A stretch of 64,000 bases of DNA from an uncultured Fusobacterium sp. (GCF_905200055.1 NZ_CAJKIS010000002.1:28082-92081), one strand, 5' to 3'; shown: positions 33,814 to 42,681, counted from the first letter of the stretch. Numbers and translations: made by a program. Notes: generated by a model from the letters alone, not told the origin.

Positions 33814-33911
33814 ACCTTTTAAAGAACAAGTGATCTTTTTTTTGAATATTTTTTGTATCATATAGTTGTATAAGAATAAGTTTAATTAAATAAAATGGAG
33901 GTTAGATTTAT

Positions 33912-35327
33912 ATGGTAAGTTTTATTGTATCAATTATAGCTTTAATTGTAGGATATATGATTTATGGTAAAATCGTAGATGGAATATTTGGACCAGATCC
34001 AAATAGAGATACCCCAGCTAAAAGATTAAGTGATGGAGTGGATTATGTTGAGATGGATTGGAAAAAAGCATTTTTGATTCAATTTCTTAATATAGCAGGG
34101 ACAGGACCAATATTTGGAGCTGTAGCAGGAGCTATGTGGGGACCAGCAGCATTTATTTGGATAGTATTTGGATGTATATTTGCAGGATCAGTTCATGACT
34201 TCTTAATTGGAATGATGTCATTGAGAAAAGATGGTGCAAGTGTATCTGAATTGGTTGGAGAAAATTTAGGAGAGGGAGCAAGAAAACTTATGGTAGTTTT
34301 CTCAATAGTTCTTCTAGTTCTTGTAGGAGTTGTATTTATAACAAGTCCAGCAGCAATATTAAATGACTTAACTGGAATAGATAAAATGGTTCTTATAGGA
34401 ATTATTATTATTTATTACTTAGCAGCAACAGTTCTTCCAGTAGATAAAATTATTGGTAGAATCTATCCAATATTTGGTATAGCACTATTGATAATGGCTA
34501 TAGGAATTGGAGTAGGAATAGTAGTTCAAGGATATGATATCCCAGAAATAGCTTTCCATAACTTCCATCCAAAAGGACAATCAGTATTCCCTTATCTTTG
34601 TATCTCAATAGCTTGTGGAGCAATTTCAGGATTCCATGCAACACAATCACCTATGATGGCAAGATGTCTTCAAAATGAAAGAGAAGGAAGAAAAGTATTC
34701 TACGGAGCAATGATATCTGAAGGTATAGTTGCATTAGTATGGGCAGCAGCAGCAATGAGCTTCTTTGGTGGAACTCCAGGATTAGGAGAAGCACTAGGAC
34801 ACGGTGGAGCAGCTGTTGTAGTTAATAAAATTTCTAATACAGTACTAGGAAAAGTTGGAGGAGCTTTAGCACTATTAGGAGTTGTTGCTTGTCCAATAAC
34901 TTCAGGAGATACAGCATTTAGAAGTGCAAGACTTACAATAGCAGATACTATTAAATATAAACAAGGACCTATAGTTAATAGATTTATTGTTGCAATTCCT
35001 CTATTCGTAGTTGGAGTAGCACTATGCTTTATAGATTTCAACATTCTATGGAGATATTTCAGCTGGTCTAACCAAACATTAGCAACAATAGCATTATGGG
35101 CAGCAGCTAAATACTTAAATAACAATGGTAAAAATTATAAGATTGCTCTTATACCAGCAATATTTATGACAGTAGTAGTTACAGATTATATTATTATAGC
35201 TCCAGAAGGATTTGTAAGATTCTTCCAAGGAACACCAGTTGCTACTATTGAAATGATTGGACTTGTTTGTGGTATAGTTGTTTCAGCTCTATGTACAATA
35301 GGATTCTTTAAAACTTTAAAGAAATAG
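33912..35327 (+). CDS. cstA: CstA-family (peptide/pyruvate) transporter
   Basis: A 471-residue multi-spanning membrane protein of the CstA family, containing FLNIAGTGPIFGAVAGAMWG, SGFHATQSPMMARC and CPITSGDTAFRSARL. It is shorter than E. coli CstA and BtsT (about 700) and belongs to the compact CstA form common in Firmicutes and Fusobacteria. Enterobacterial BtsT imports pyruvate under control of BtsSR; the LytS/LytT pair beside this gene suggests the same logic, so pyruvate is a reasonable guess for the substrate. The start has GGAGG. A terminator follows. Confidence 0.9.
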   Translation: MVSFIVSIIALIVGYMIYGKIVDGIFGPDPNRDTPAKRLSDGVDYVEMDWKKAFLIQFLNIAGTGPIFGAVAGAMWGPAAFIWIVFGCIFAGSVHDFLIGMMSLRKDGASVSELVGENLGEGARKLMVVFSIVLLVLVGVVFITSPAAILNDLTGIDKMVLIGIIIIYYLAATVLPVDKIIGRIYPIFGIALLIMAIGIGVGIVVQGYDIPEIAFHNFHPKGQSVFPYLCISIACGAISGFHATQSPMMARCLQNEREGRKVFYGAMISEGIVALVWAAAAMSFFGGTPGLGEALGHGGAAVVVNKISNTVLGKVGGALALLGVVACPITSGDTAFRSARLTIADTIKYKQGPIVNRFIVAIPLFVVGVALCFIDFNILWRYFSWSNQTLATIALWAAAKYLNNNGKNYKIALIPAIFMTVVVTDYIIIAPEGFVRFFQGTPVATIEMIGLVCGIVVSALCTIGFFKTLKK

Positions 35328-35353
35328 AAAGCAAAAATTAAAAGAATAATCTT

Positions 35354-35389
35354 AAAAGAGGCTTGATAATATTTCAAGCCTCTTTTTTT
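35354..35389. terminator. Terminator between cstA and the rep-like gene
   Basis: AAAAGAGGCTTGA (35354-35366) pairs with TCAAGCCTCTTTT (35374-35386). A and T runs flank both sides, so it can work in both directions. Confidence 0.85.
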
Positions 35390-35393
35390 AAAT

Positions 35394-36653
35394 TTATTTT
35401 TTAAAAATAGCAAAATAACTTTCACAACATGTATCGTTAAACTCTGCTATAAGTAATAGATGTTTATTTTCAAATGTAAATTCATTATTTTCTTGAAAAT
35501 TAGTATAGAAAGTTTTATAAATTTCATTTTTATTTAAAGCCTCATTTGTTAAAAAGTTATTTCTAAACAATTGGAAGGAACTTTTCATAAATTTAACTAA
35601 AATTGATAGTTCACTTAATTTCTTTTTATCAATCTCTTTAAAAATATTATCCCTAAAATCATCTAATGATGTAAAATTTTGATTTAGATTTGAAATAAGA
35701 GTATATTGTTTTGAAAAATTTTTAAACTTAGTTTTAAATCTAGTATTAACATAATCTTTTTCAATAGCCTCAATTAAAAAACTATCTAAATTTTTACAAC
35801 TATGTAGTAGAGAATATTCAATATTTCTTTTTAAATAATTGAAACTATAAAAGAAAGATTGTTTTGTTATAAACTCTTGTAATAGCTTTTCGTTTTTAGC
35901 AAAAGGATTAAATAATTCAAAAAGTAAAGTTAGATTCTTTTCTCTATTGTTATCAGCAGTTTGAATTATATCAAAACGAATCCCCTTAATTTTACTATTT
36001 TTACTATTAGATTCTTTAATTTTTGAGTACTCAACTTTATATAGTAAAAACTCTTCGATTTCTTTCAAAGCTGGAACAAGAATTTTATGTTCAAAATCAA
36101 AGAAACGATCATAAGATTCCTCTATATTTAAATAATTTTTTAACTCCTCTAATGAAATCTCAAGAAAAGCTTCATTAGATATACTTTTTAATAGATTAAA
36201 TAGATTTCTACTAATTGTGTTGGAAAAACTTAATAAAATGTTTAAATAGAAAAGTTTAAAATCATTTTTTTCAGAGTTAAATATCTTATAAAAATCATCA
36301 CTTATTTTAATTTTATACCTATCTTCAATTTTTAAATAGGAAGCAACAATACTTAAAGATAGTTCATAGGGATTAAGTTTAGATTTTCCATAGTAGATAA
36401 CAATTCTTTTAGAACAAAATTTTGATAAAAAAGAGTCAACAGTTTCTCCATGAGGGAGAGAAATTATTTTTTTTATTTCATTCTCTTTTATTTCTAATTT
36501 TTTTTCATCAGTTGTTACAATATGTTTTATTAAAAATTGCTTAAAAAGAATATCATTTTTTGAAAATCTTTTAGTAAATAATATTTCAGTATTGAAAAAA
36601 GTTGAAAAATTAAAAAAATTATTAGAAATTTTATTTTCTTTTATATCTCTCAT
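35394..36653 (-). CDS. Plasmid-type initiator Rep (Rep_3-like) protein in the chromosome
   Basis: A 419-residue protein. Residues 50-235 resemble the two winged-helix domains of Rep_3/RepB initiators: a first domain around KLNPYELSLSIVASYLKI, and a second with FFDFEHKILVPALKEIEEFL and KIKGIRFDI, matching the C-terminal DNA-binding winged helix. The remaining 180 residues are helical and not recognised. The gene is alone in otherwise ordinary chromosome, with no par, mob or toxin-antitoxin genes beside it. It is divergent from a PTS operon, and an inverted repeat lies in the shared region. It may be a remnant of an integrated plasmid or a Rep-derived regulator. Confidence 0.6.
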   Translation of the reverse strand: MRDIKENKISNNFFNFSTFFNTEILFTKRFSKNDILFKQFLIKHIVTTDEKKLEIKENEIKKIISLPHGETVDSFLSKFCSKRIVIYYGKSKLNPYELSLSIVASYLKIEDRYKIKISDDFYKIFNSEKNDFKLFYLNILLSFSNTISRNLFNLLKSISNEAFLEISLEELKNYLNIEESYDRFFDFEHKILVPALKEIEEFLLYKVEYSKIKESNSKNSKIKGIRFDIIQTADNNREKNLTLLFELFNPFAKNEKLLQEFITKQSFFYSFNYLKRNIEYSLLHSCKNLDSFLIEAIEKDYVNTRFKTKFKNFSKQYTLISNLNQNFTSLDDFRDNIFKEIDKKKLSELSILVKFMKSSFQLFRNNFLTNEALNKNEIYKTFYTNFQENNEFTFENKHLLLIAEFNDTCCESYFAIFKK

Positions 36654-36703
36654 CTCCTTTATAGTAAAAATAGTTGTTATAATAAACGAAAAAAAACAAA
36701 ATA

Positions 36704-36782
36704 TTAATTCGTTGATGATTGAAAAATATTTATTTTAACAATATTATAGCATATAAATATAAAAACATTAACTACGAATTAA
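36704..36782. promoter_or_regulatory. Widely spaced inverted repeat between rep-like gene and PTS operon
   Basis: TTAATTCGT (36704-36712) and ACGAATTAA (36774-36782) are exact reverse complements, centre-to-centre 70 bp, and a similar AAACGAA occurs at 36684-36690. It may be a binding site for the Rep-like protein or for a PTS operon regulator. Confidence 0.4.
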
Positions 36783-36799
36783 CGATAAAACTAAAAAAA

Positions 36800-36828
36800 T
36801 TGACACCAGAATAATAGTGTGTTAATTT
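36800..36828 (+). promoter_or_regulatory. Promoter of the PTS-deglycase operon
   Basis: TTGACA (36800-36805), 17-bp spacer, TAATTT (36823-36828) preceded by TGT (extended -10). It begins 18 bases after the inverted repeat at 36774-36782. It is a sigma-70-type promoter; no sigma-54 promoter or LevR-type regulator is present. Confidence 0.65.
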
Positions 36829-36856
36829 ATGAGAAAAGGTACAGGAGGTAAACTAA

Positions 36857-37282
36857 ATGTTTCAATTTATAATAGCTACACATGGAAATTTTGCCAAAGG
36901 GATAGAAAATTCAATAGGTATCATCTTAGGAAAGTTTGAGAATTTGGAGTCACTACCATGCTATACTAAAGAAGATTTTAACTTAGCCAAAGAGATAGAT
37001 AGAATGTTACTTCAATATAAAGATAAAGAGATAATAGTAGTAACAGATATATTTGGTGGAAGTGTTAACAATGCCTTTATGGAAAAAATTCCTAGTAATA
37101 AAAATTTACATGTTATTTCGGGATTAAATTTATCATTAATATTAGAACTTTTAGGAGAACAAGAAGAGTATAACAATGCAAAAGAATTAATAGAAAACTC
37201 AATAATTAATTCAAAAGAATCTGTAAAATATGGAAATTTAGAGTTAGAAAAAGAAAATCAAATGGAAGATGAAGAATTTTAA
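36857..37282 (+). CDS. Mannose-family PTS EIIA component
   Basis: A 141-residue EIIA-Man domain. H9 in IIATHGNFAKG is the residue phosphorylated by HPr, and VTDIFGGSVNNA is the conserved second motif. It passes phosphate to the EIIB encoded next. It is the first gene of a six-gene operon (IIA, IIB, IIC, IID, two SIS enzymes), with small gaps and an AGGAGG site at each gene. Confidence 0.93.
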   Translation: MFQFIIATHGNFAKGIENSIGIILGKFENLESLPCYTKEDFNLAKEIDRMLLQYKDKEIIVVTDIFGGSVNNAFMEKIPSNKNLHVISGLNLSLILELLGEQEEYNNAKELIENSIINSKESVKYGNLELEKENQMEDEEF

Positions 37283-37312
37283 TTTAAATAAAAAACGTTT
37301 TAGGAGGAAAAA

Positions 37313-37771
37313 ATGATACTTTTATTAAGAGTAGATCACAGATTATTACATGGACAAGTTGCTTTTTCATGGACACAAACATTAGGAGCTGATTGTATAC
37401 TAATAGCAAATGATGCAGTAGCAGGAGATGAGCTAAGAAAGACAACAATGAAATTAGCAAAACCACAGGGAGTAAAATTAGTTATTAAAGATATCAAAGC
37501 AGCAATAGAAGCTTTGAATTCAGGAGTAACTGATAAGTATAAGTTATTTATAGTTGTTGAATCAGTAGAAGATGCTTATAAAATAGTTTCAAATGTAAAA
37601 CAAATAAAACAAGTTAATCTAGGTGGAATAAAACCAAGAGAGGGAAGTAGAAATATTTCAAAAACTATAAATCTTTTAGAAGAAGAAGAAAAGATGATAA
37701 AAGAGTTAGAATCACAAGGAGTAGAGGTTGAAATTAGACAACTACCAGGAGATAATAAGATTTATTTATAA
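37313..37771 (+). CDS. Mannose-family PTS EIIB component
   Basis: A 152-residue EIIB-Man/Lev domain. LLRVDHRLLHGQV at the N-terminus contains the phosphorylated H13 (in RLLHGQ), and IANDAVAGDELR follows. It accepts phosphate from EIIA and gives it to the sugar during transport through EIIC/EIID. AGGAGG precedes the ATG. Confidence 0.93.
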   Translation: MILLLRVDHRLLHGQVAFSWTQTLGADCILIANDAVAGDELRKTTMKLAKPQGVKLVIKDIKAAIEALNSGVTDKYKLFIVVESVEDAYKIVSNVKQIKQVNLGGIKPREGSRNISKTINLLEEEEKMIKELESQGVEVEIRQLPGDNKIYL

Positions 37772-37801
37772 AAAACATAAAATAGAAAAGGAGGGAGAAA
37801 A

Positions 37802-38584
37802 ATGTTACAAGCATTTCTTTTGGGAATGATAGCTTTTATAGCACAAAGTGAATTTGCTTTAGGAACAAGTTTAATTTCAAGACCTATTGTAACAGGGCTA
37901 TTTACAGGAATAGTAATGGGAGATATAAAAGCTGGGGTAATAATGGGAGCTACTTTAGAACTTGCTTTTATAGGATCGTTTTCAGTAGGAGGAGCAATTC
38001 CACCAGATGTTGTAACAGGAGGTATTTTAGGGGTAGCCTTTGCAATAGCTTCTAAATCAGGAGTGGAAACAGTTTTACTATTGGCTTTACCTATAGCAAC
38101 TTTTACTCTAATTTTAAAAAATGTTTATCTAGGAATAATAATTCCTATGTTAGCTCACAAGGCAGATGCTTATGCAGAGGAAGGAAATTGTAGAGGTATT
38201 GAAAGAATGCAGTTAATATCAGGATTTGGACTTTCATTAATGTTAGCACTAATAGTTTTCTTCTCATATTTACTAGGAAGTAATGTAATTTCAACTATAT
38301 TAAATTCTATTCCTGAATTTGTGCAAAGAGGATTAGCTGTAGCAACAGGAATAATACCAGCATTAGGATTTGCAATGTTAGCAAGACTTCTATTAAATAA
38401 AACAGTTGCTCCATATTTCTTCTTAGGGTTTGCAATAGCTGTATATACTGGAGTTCCACTAACAGGAATAGCAATTTTTGGAGGTATATTAGCTGTAATA
38501 GTTGTTAATTTAAAAGATGGAGTTCAATTACGTGGAGCAAAGGCAGTAGAAGAAAGTGAGGTGGAAGAAGATGAAGACTTCTAA
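37802..38584 (+). CDS. Mannose-family PTS EIIC component
   Basis: A 260-residue membrane protein of the EIIC sorbose/mannose type, with GTSLISRPIVTGLFTGIVMGD near the N-terminus and GASLE-like GATLELAFIGSFSVGGAIPPD. These are the regions that form the substrate channel with EIID. Start ATG after GGAGGGAG. Its acidic C-terminal tail overlaps the next gene by 14 bases, coupling the two translations. Confidence 0.93.
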   Translation: MLQAFLLGMIAFIAQSEFALGTSLISRPIVTGLFTGIVMGDIKAGVIMGATLELAFIGSFSVGGAIPPDVVTGGILGVAFAIASKSGVETVLLLALPIATFTLILKNVYLGIIIPMLAHKADAYAEEGNCRGIERMQLISGFGLSLMLALIVFFSYLLGSNVISTILNSIPEFVQRGLAVATGIIPALGFAMLARLLLNKTVAPYFFLGFAIAVYTGVPLTGIAIFGGILAVIVVNLKDGVQLRGAKAVEESEVEEDEDF

Positions 38585-39389
38585 TTCTGAAAAAAATATA
38601 GATAAAGAATTAACAAGAGTATTTTGGAGATCGTTCCAAATGGAGTTTTCTTGGAACTATGAAAGACAGATGAATTTGGGATATATTTATGCTATTATTC
38701 CAGTTTTAGAAAAACTATATAAAGATAATAAAGAGGGACTTAAAAGAGCCTTAAAAAGACACTTGGAGTTTTTCAATATGACACCTCATATAGTAACTTT
38801 AATGTTAGGAATTTCTGCTGCAATGGAGAAAGAAAATTCTGAAGTTGAAGATTTTGATGAAAACTCTATAAATAATATTAAAACAGCATTGATGGGACCA
38901 CTTTCAGGAATAGGAGATTCATTTTTCTGGGGAACTTTAAGATTAATTGCAACAGGAATAGGAACATCTTTATCATTACAAGGAAATGCTTTAGGGCCAA
39001 TATTATTCTTATTTATCTTTAATGTACCACACATAATAATAAGATTTTTACTTGTAAAATTAGGATATAAATTGGGAATAGAGTTCTTAAGTAAATTACA
39101 AAAAAATGGAACTATGGAAAAGTTAACATTTGGAGCTTCGATTTTAGGATTAGTAGTTATAGGGGCTATGGCTGCTAGAATGATAGACATTAGCACACCA
39201 TTAAGTTTTGTTAGTGGAGAAAATAAAATTGAAGTTCAAGGAATATTGAATGATATTATGCCAGGTATATTACAACTAGGAGCCTTTGGAGCTGTTTATT
39301 ATCTTCTTGGTAAAAAAGTAAAACCATTAATGATATTACTAGGAATGGCAATAGTAGGAATCATCGGTTCTCTTATTGGAATATTCTAA
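38571..39389 (+). CDS. Mannose-family PTS EIID component
   Basis: A 272-residue EIID protein with LTRVFWRSFQMEFSWNYERQ at the N-terminus, GPLSGIGDSFFWGTLR in the middle and hydrophobic helices at the C-terminus. I use the ATG at 38571, which has AGGTGG at 38559-38564, in place of a GTG five codons upstream. It overlaps the EIIC stop by 14 bases. Together with EIIC it forms the membrane transporter. Confidence 0.92.
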   Translation: MKTSNSEKNIDKELTRVFWRSFQMEFSWNYERQMNLGYIYAIIPVLEKLYKDNKEGLKRALKRHLEFFNMTPHIVTLMLGISAAMEKENSEVEDFDENSINNIKTALMGPLSGIGDSFFWGTLRLIATGIGTSLSLQGNALGPILFLFIFNVPHIIIRFLLVKLGYKLGIEFLSKLQKNGTMEKLTFGASILGLVVIGAMAARMIDISTPLSFVSGENKIEVQGILNDIMPGILQLGAFGAVYYLLGKKVKPLMILLGMAIVGIIGSLIGIF

Positions 39390-39410
39390 TTTAAATTAGA
39401 GAGGTAAGCT

Positions 39411-40472
39411 ATGGAAACAATGCTATCTAATATTTATGAAGAAAAAGAAGTATTACTAAAAATATTGAAAGAATTTAGGGAAAGCAATTCTAAAGTTATA
39501 GATGAATTAGGAACAAAAGCTATAAAGAGAGTTTTAATCTTAGCTACTGGTTCATCTATGAATGCAGCTCAGACAACAAAATATTTTTTAGAAGATATTT
39601 TAGATTGTTTTATAGATATAAAAGAGCCTTTTAACTTTTATAACTATGAAAAAATAGATAGTGATTTAGACTTGGTAATTGCTATAACCCAAAGTGGAAA
39701 AAGCAGTTCTACAATAGAAGCCTTAAAATATATAAAGGAAAATTCTAAAATAAAAACTTTAACTATAACTTCAGATAATGAAAGTCCAGTTATAGAATAT
39801 TCAGATTTAATTTTAAATTTAAACTTTGGAATAGAGAAAGTTGGGTTTGTAACTAAGGGATTTTCTGCAACATTATTAAATATTTTCTTGTTGGGAATAT
39901 TTTTGGGTGAAAGTAGAAAAAATATTTCTAAAGAAAAGTTTGAGAGTTATTTAAAAGAGTTAGAAAAAATAATTAACTATATTCCAAAAGTAATTGAAAT
40001 AAGTGAAGATTATTTTGAAGAAAATAAAGAGATTTTAAAAGCAACAGATAGATTTGTTGCAATAGGATATGGTGGAGCTTTAGGAGTAGCAAAAGAGTTT
40101 GAGACAAAATTTACTGAGACTGTTAGATGTCCATCACAAGGATTTGAATTAGAAGCTTATATGCATGGACCATATTTAGAAGCTAATAAAAATCATATTA
40201 TATTTTATTTAGAAAACGATGGGAAATTAAAAAATAGGATGAAAAATTTAAGAGAGTATATGGACTCTTATATTAAAAAGTCAATTTTAATTGGGCTAAA
40301 TAATGGGGATATAAATATTTCTTTAGAAGAAAAAATTGATGAACACTTAGTATTATTGTTATTGGTTGTTCCAATTCAATTAATGAGTTATAAAATAGCT
40401 ACTTTTAAAGGAATAAATTTAGGTATTAGAATTTTTGATGATTTTGATAAAGTTTTAAAAAGTAAAATTTAA
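39411..40472 (+). CDS. GlmS-like SIS-domain sugar isomerase/deglycase (GfrF-like)
   Basis: A 353-residue protein with two SIS domains like the isomerase half of GlmS. The first has LATGSSMNAAQ and ITQSGKSSSTIEAL, the second ETVRCPSQGFELEAYMHGPY. It lacks the glutaminase domain. In Salmonella gfrABCDEF, a mannose-family PTS is followed by two SIS enzymes that cleave glucoselysine-6-P and fructoselysine-6-P; this protein matches the GfrF position and type. Alternatives are an aminosugar-phosphate deaminase or isomerase. AGAGAGG lies upstream. Confidence 0.75.
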   Translation: METMLSNIYEEKEVLLKILKEFRESNSKVIDELGTKAIKRVLILATGSSMNAAQTTKYFLEDILDCFIDIKEPFNFYNYEKIDSDLDLVIAITQSGKSSSTIEALKYIKENSKIKTLTITSDNESPVIEYSDLILNLNFGIEKVGFVTKGFSATLLNIFLLGIFLGESRKNISKEKFESYLKELEKIINYIPKVIEISEDYFEENKEILKATDRFVAIGYGGALGVAKEFETKFTETVRCPSQGFELEAYMHGPYLEANKNHIIFYLENDGKLKNRMKNLREYMDSYIKKSILIGLNNGDINISLEEKIDEHLVLLLLVVPIQLMSYKIATFKGINLGIRIFDDFDKVLKSKI

Positions 40473-40502
40473 AAATATAAAATAAATTTAAGGAGGAAGA
40501 AA

Positions 40503-41531
40503 ATGTCAAAATATGCTGAAATGTTAAAATTTAATGAAAAGGAATATAGAACAAGTGCTGATCTAATAAGAGAGGCTCGTCCAATAGCTGAAAAAGTAGC
40601 AGATGAAGTATCAAAACAAGGATATAAAAATATATTTTTTACAGCTGTAGGTGGAAGTTTAGCTCCAATGTTAGCTATGGGAGAAATGGCAAAACAAGTA
40701 ACTGAAAAGCCTGTATTTGTAGAGCAAGCAGCTGAATTATTAAATAGAGGGCATAAATCATTATCAAAAGATTCAATAGTAATTACACTATCAAAATCTG
40801 GAGATACAAAAGAAACAGTAGCAATAGCAAAACATTGTAAAGAAAATGGAATAAGAGTTATTTGTTGTACTAAAAATCCAGAATCTCCACTAGCTAAAAA
40901 CTCTGATTATACAATTCCTATGAGACATGAAAATGGAGTAGAATATGAATACATGTTATTATTCTGGTTATTCTTTAGATTGATGAAAAACAATGGAGAT
41001 TTTGATGATTATGATGAATTTGCAGATCAATTAATGACACTACCAGAAAATCTATTAGAAGCAAAATATAAATTTGATCCAATTGCAAAAGAAGCAGGTA
41101 AAAAATACTACAATGAACCATATATGATTTGGGTAGGTGGAGGAGAAGTTTGGGGAGAAACTTACCTATTCTCAATGTGTCTATTAGAAGAGATGCAATG
41201 GATTAGAACTAAGTCAGTAACAAGTGCTGAATTTTTCCATGGAACTCTTGAGATTGTAGAAAAAGATGTTTGTGTATTCTTAGTAAAAGGTGCTGGAAAA
41301 ACTCGTGTGTTAGATGAAAGAGCAGAGAAATTCTTAAGAAATTATACAGATAAATTAACAGTAATTGATACACAAGACTTTGAATTAAAAGGTATTGATG
41401 AAAAATATCGTTGGATAATTGCACCAACAATTGCATCTACTGTGTTAGTTGATCGTATGGCTTTCCATTTTGAAGATAATACAAAACATAGCTTAGATAT
41501 CAGAAGATATTACAGACAATTTGATTATTAA
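40503..41531 (+). CDS. Fructoselysine-6-phosphate deglycase-like SIS protein (FrlB/GfrE/FraB type)
   Basis: A 342-residue SIS protein. The first domain has FTAVGGSLAPMLA and TLSKSGDTKETV. The second contains WVGGGEVWGETYLF, MQWIRTKSVTSAEFFHGTLE and the C-terminus IRRYYRQFDY, all features of the FrlB/FraB/GfrE deglycases. These split phosphorylated Amadori compounds into glucose-6-P and the amino acid. It is the last gene of the PTS operon, followed by the second copy of the small RNA. A function in Amadori-product use fits a gut or oral amino-acid fermenter. Confidence 0.78.
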   Translation: MSKYAEMLKFNEKEYRTSADLIREARPIAEKVADEVSKQGYKNIFFTAVGGSLAPMLAMGEMAKQVTEKPVFVEQAAELLNRGHKSLSKDSIVITLSKSGDTKETVAIAKHCKENGIRVICCTKNPESPLAKNSDYTIPMRHENGVEYEYMLLFWLFFRLMKNNGDFDDYDEFADQLMTLPENLLEAKYKFDPIAKEAGKKYYNEPYMIWVGGGEVWGETYLFSMCLLEEMQWIRTKSVTSAEFFHGTLEIVEKDVCVFLVKGAGKTRVLDERAEKFLRNYTDKLTVIDTQDFELKGIDEKYRWIIAPTIASTVLVDRMAFHFEDNTKHSLDIRRYYRQFDY

Positions 41532-41549
41532 TATAATAATTAAAAAAAA

Positions 41550-41590
41550 TTGTAACATTTTTGACACAAGAAAAGATTATTATAAATACA
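41550..41590 (+). promoter_or_regulatory. Promoter of sRNA copy 2
   Basis: TTGTAACA, TTGACA (41561-41566) and TTATTAT 10 bases on, laid out as for copy 1. Confidence 0.55.
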
Positions 41591-41664
41591 TAAATAAATC
41601 TTTCCCCAAGATGTTTTATATATAAATATAGTAGAAAGCATAGTCGTTTGACTATGCTTTTTTC
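41591..41664 (+). ncRNA. Small RNA gene, copy 2 of a two-copy family
   Basis: The block 41593-41630 differs from copy 1 by a single base. It includes the hairpin ATCTT-TCCCC-AAGAT and ends in a terminator AGCATAGTC-GTTT-GACTATGCT followed by T6. The sequence outside the conserved block has diverged, but promoter and terminator functions are conserved, which argues that a short transcript of about 70 bases is the selected product. It lies between the deglycase operon and an EamA gene with its own promoter. Confidence 0.7.
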
Positions 41665-41694
41665 ATATATGGAACTACAAAAAGATTTTTAAAG

Positions 41695-41723
41695 TTGCCA
41701 TATTCTGATAATTAGGTTAAAAT
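41695..41723 (+). promoter_or_regulatory. Promoter of the EamA gene
   Basis: TTGCCA (41695-41700), 17-bp spacer, TAAAAT (41718-41723). Confidence 0.65.
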
Positions 41724-41759
41724 ATAAAAATGTATAAAAATTAAAGGGGGAATAGAAAA

Positions 41760-42668
41760 ATGTTTAAGAAAAAAGGTTTGCTTTATGCAATACTTGCATC
41801 AATTTTATGGGCAATAGTAAACCCTGTAATTAAAACAGGTTTAAGTTATGATATGACACCAATGAACTTTGCTGGATTGAGATTTACATCAGTAGGGATA
41901 ATACTTTTGGCATATACTTGGCATAAAGGCATGTGGGAAGAAGTTAGAAAAAATAGTAAGTTATTTACATTACTAACTTTAGTAAATATCTTCTTAGGGT
42001 ATGCAGCATTTTATATAGGGGTAAACTTAGTTGATGGAGCTATTTCATCTATAATAATGGGAACAACTCCTTTTGTAAATATTATTTTAAGTCACATTAT
42101 GACAAAGCATGATAAGCTAAACAAGCATAAAGTGATTAGTATCTTAATAAGTTTAGTTGGTTTATTAATGATAATAGGAGTAAAAAGTGGAGGATACTCT
42201 ATTAATGGAATTGGGCTTGTAGGTATAGGACTTCTATTTATGAATATAATTTTTCAAGGATATTCAGCAATTAAAGTAGCAGAGTACAAAGCAAATATTG
42301 ATCCTGTATTTTTAAATGCTGTTCAAATGTTCTTTGGGGGATTCTTACTATATGTAACAGGAGTAGCAATAGAGGGATACAAACAATTTATAGGAAAACC
42401 TATGGGATTTTATTTAAGTTTAGGAATTTTAGTTTTTGTTTCAGTATTTGCATTTAGTTTCTGGTTTATAGCTCTTCAAGATAAAAATACAAAGGTTTCA
42501 GAAGTAAATATGTGTAGATTAATCAATCCAATTTTAGGAGCTATTTTAAGCTGGATAATGCTTCCAGATGAAGTACCAACATTTAATACAGTAGCAGGAA
42601 TGATAATAATAGTATTTTCATTAGTTTTCTATTTCAAAGGAAAAGAGTATTTTGAAAAAAATAAATAA
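41760..42668 (+). CDS. EamA/DMT-family transporter
   Basis: A 302-residue drug/metabolite transporter superfamily protein with ten predicted hydrophobic helices in two EamA repeats. The first contains SILWAIVNPVIKTG, the second SEVNMCRLINPILGAILSWIML. Members export amino acids or other metabolites; the substrate is unknown. Start ATG has GGGGG upstream, a potential pairing site for the C-rich sRNA loop. It is a single gene with its own promoter and terminator. Confidence 0.85.
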   Translation: MFKKKGLLYAILASILWAIVNPVIKTGLSYDMTPMNFAGLRFTSVGIILLAYTWHKGMWEEVRKNSKLFTLLTLVNIFLGYAAFYIGVNLVDGAISSIIMGTTPFVNIILSHIMTKHDKLNKHKVISILISLVGLLMIIGVKSGGYSINGIGLVGIGLLFMNIIFQGYSAIKVAEYKANIDPVFLNAVQMFFGGFLLYVTGVAIEGYKQFIGKPMGFYLSLGILVFVSVFAFSFWFIALQDKNTKVSEVNMCRLINPILGAILSWIMLPDEVPTFNTVAGMIIIVFSLVFYFKGKEYFEKNK

Positions 42669-42681
42669 ATCTAACTATAAC

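Noticed and set aside
35394..41664. Integrated plasmid or genomic island containing the Rep-like gene and PTS operon
   Set aside because: No integrase, att-like repeats, mobilisation genes or clear change in composition; only the single Rep-like gene suggests it.
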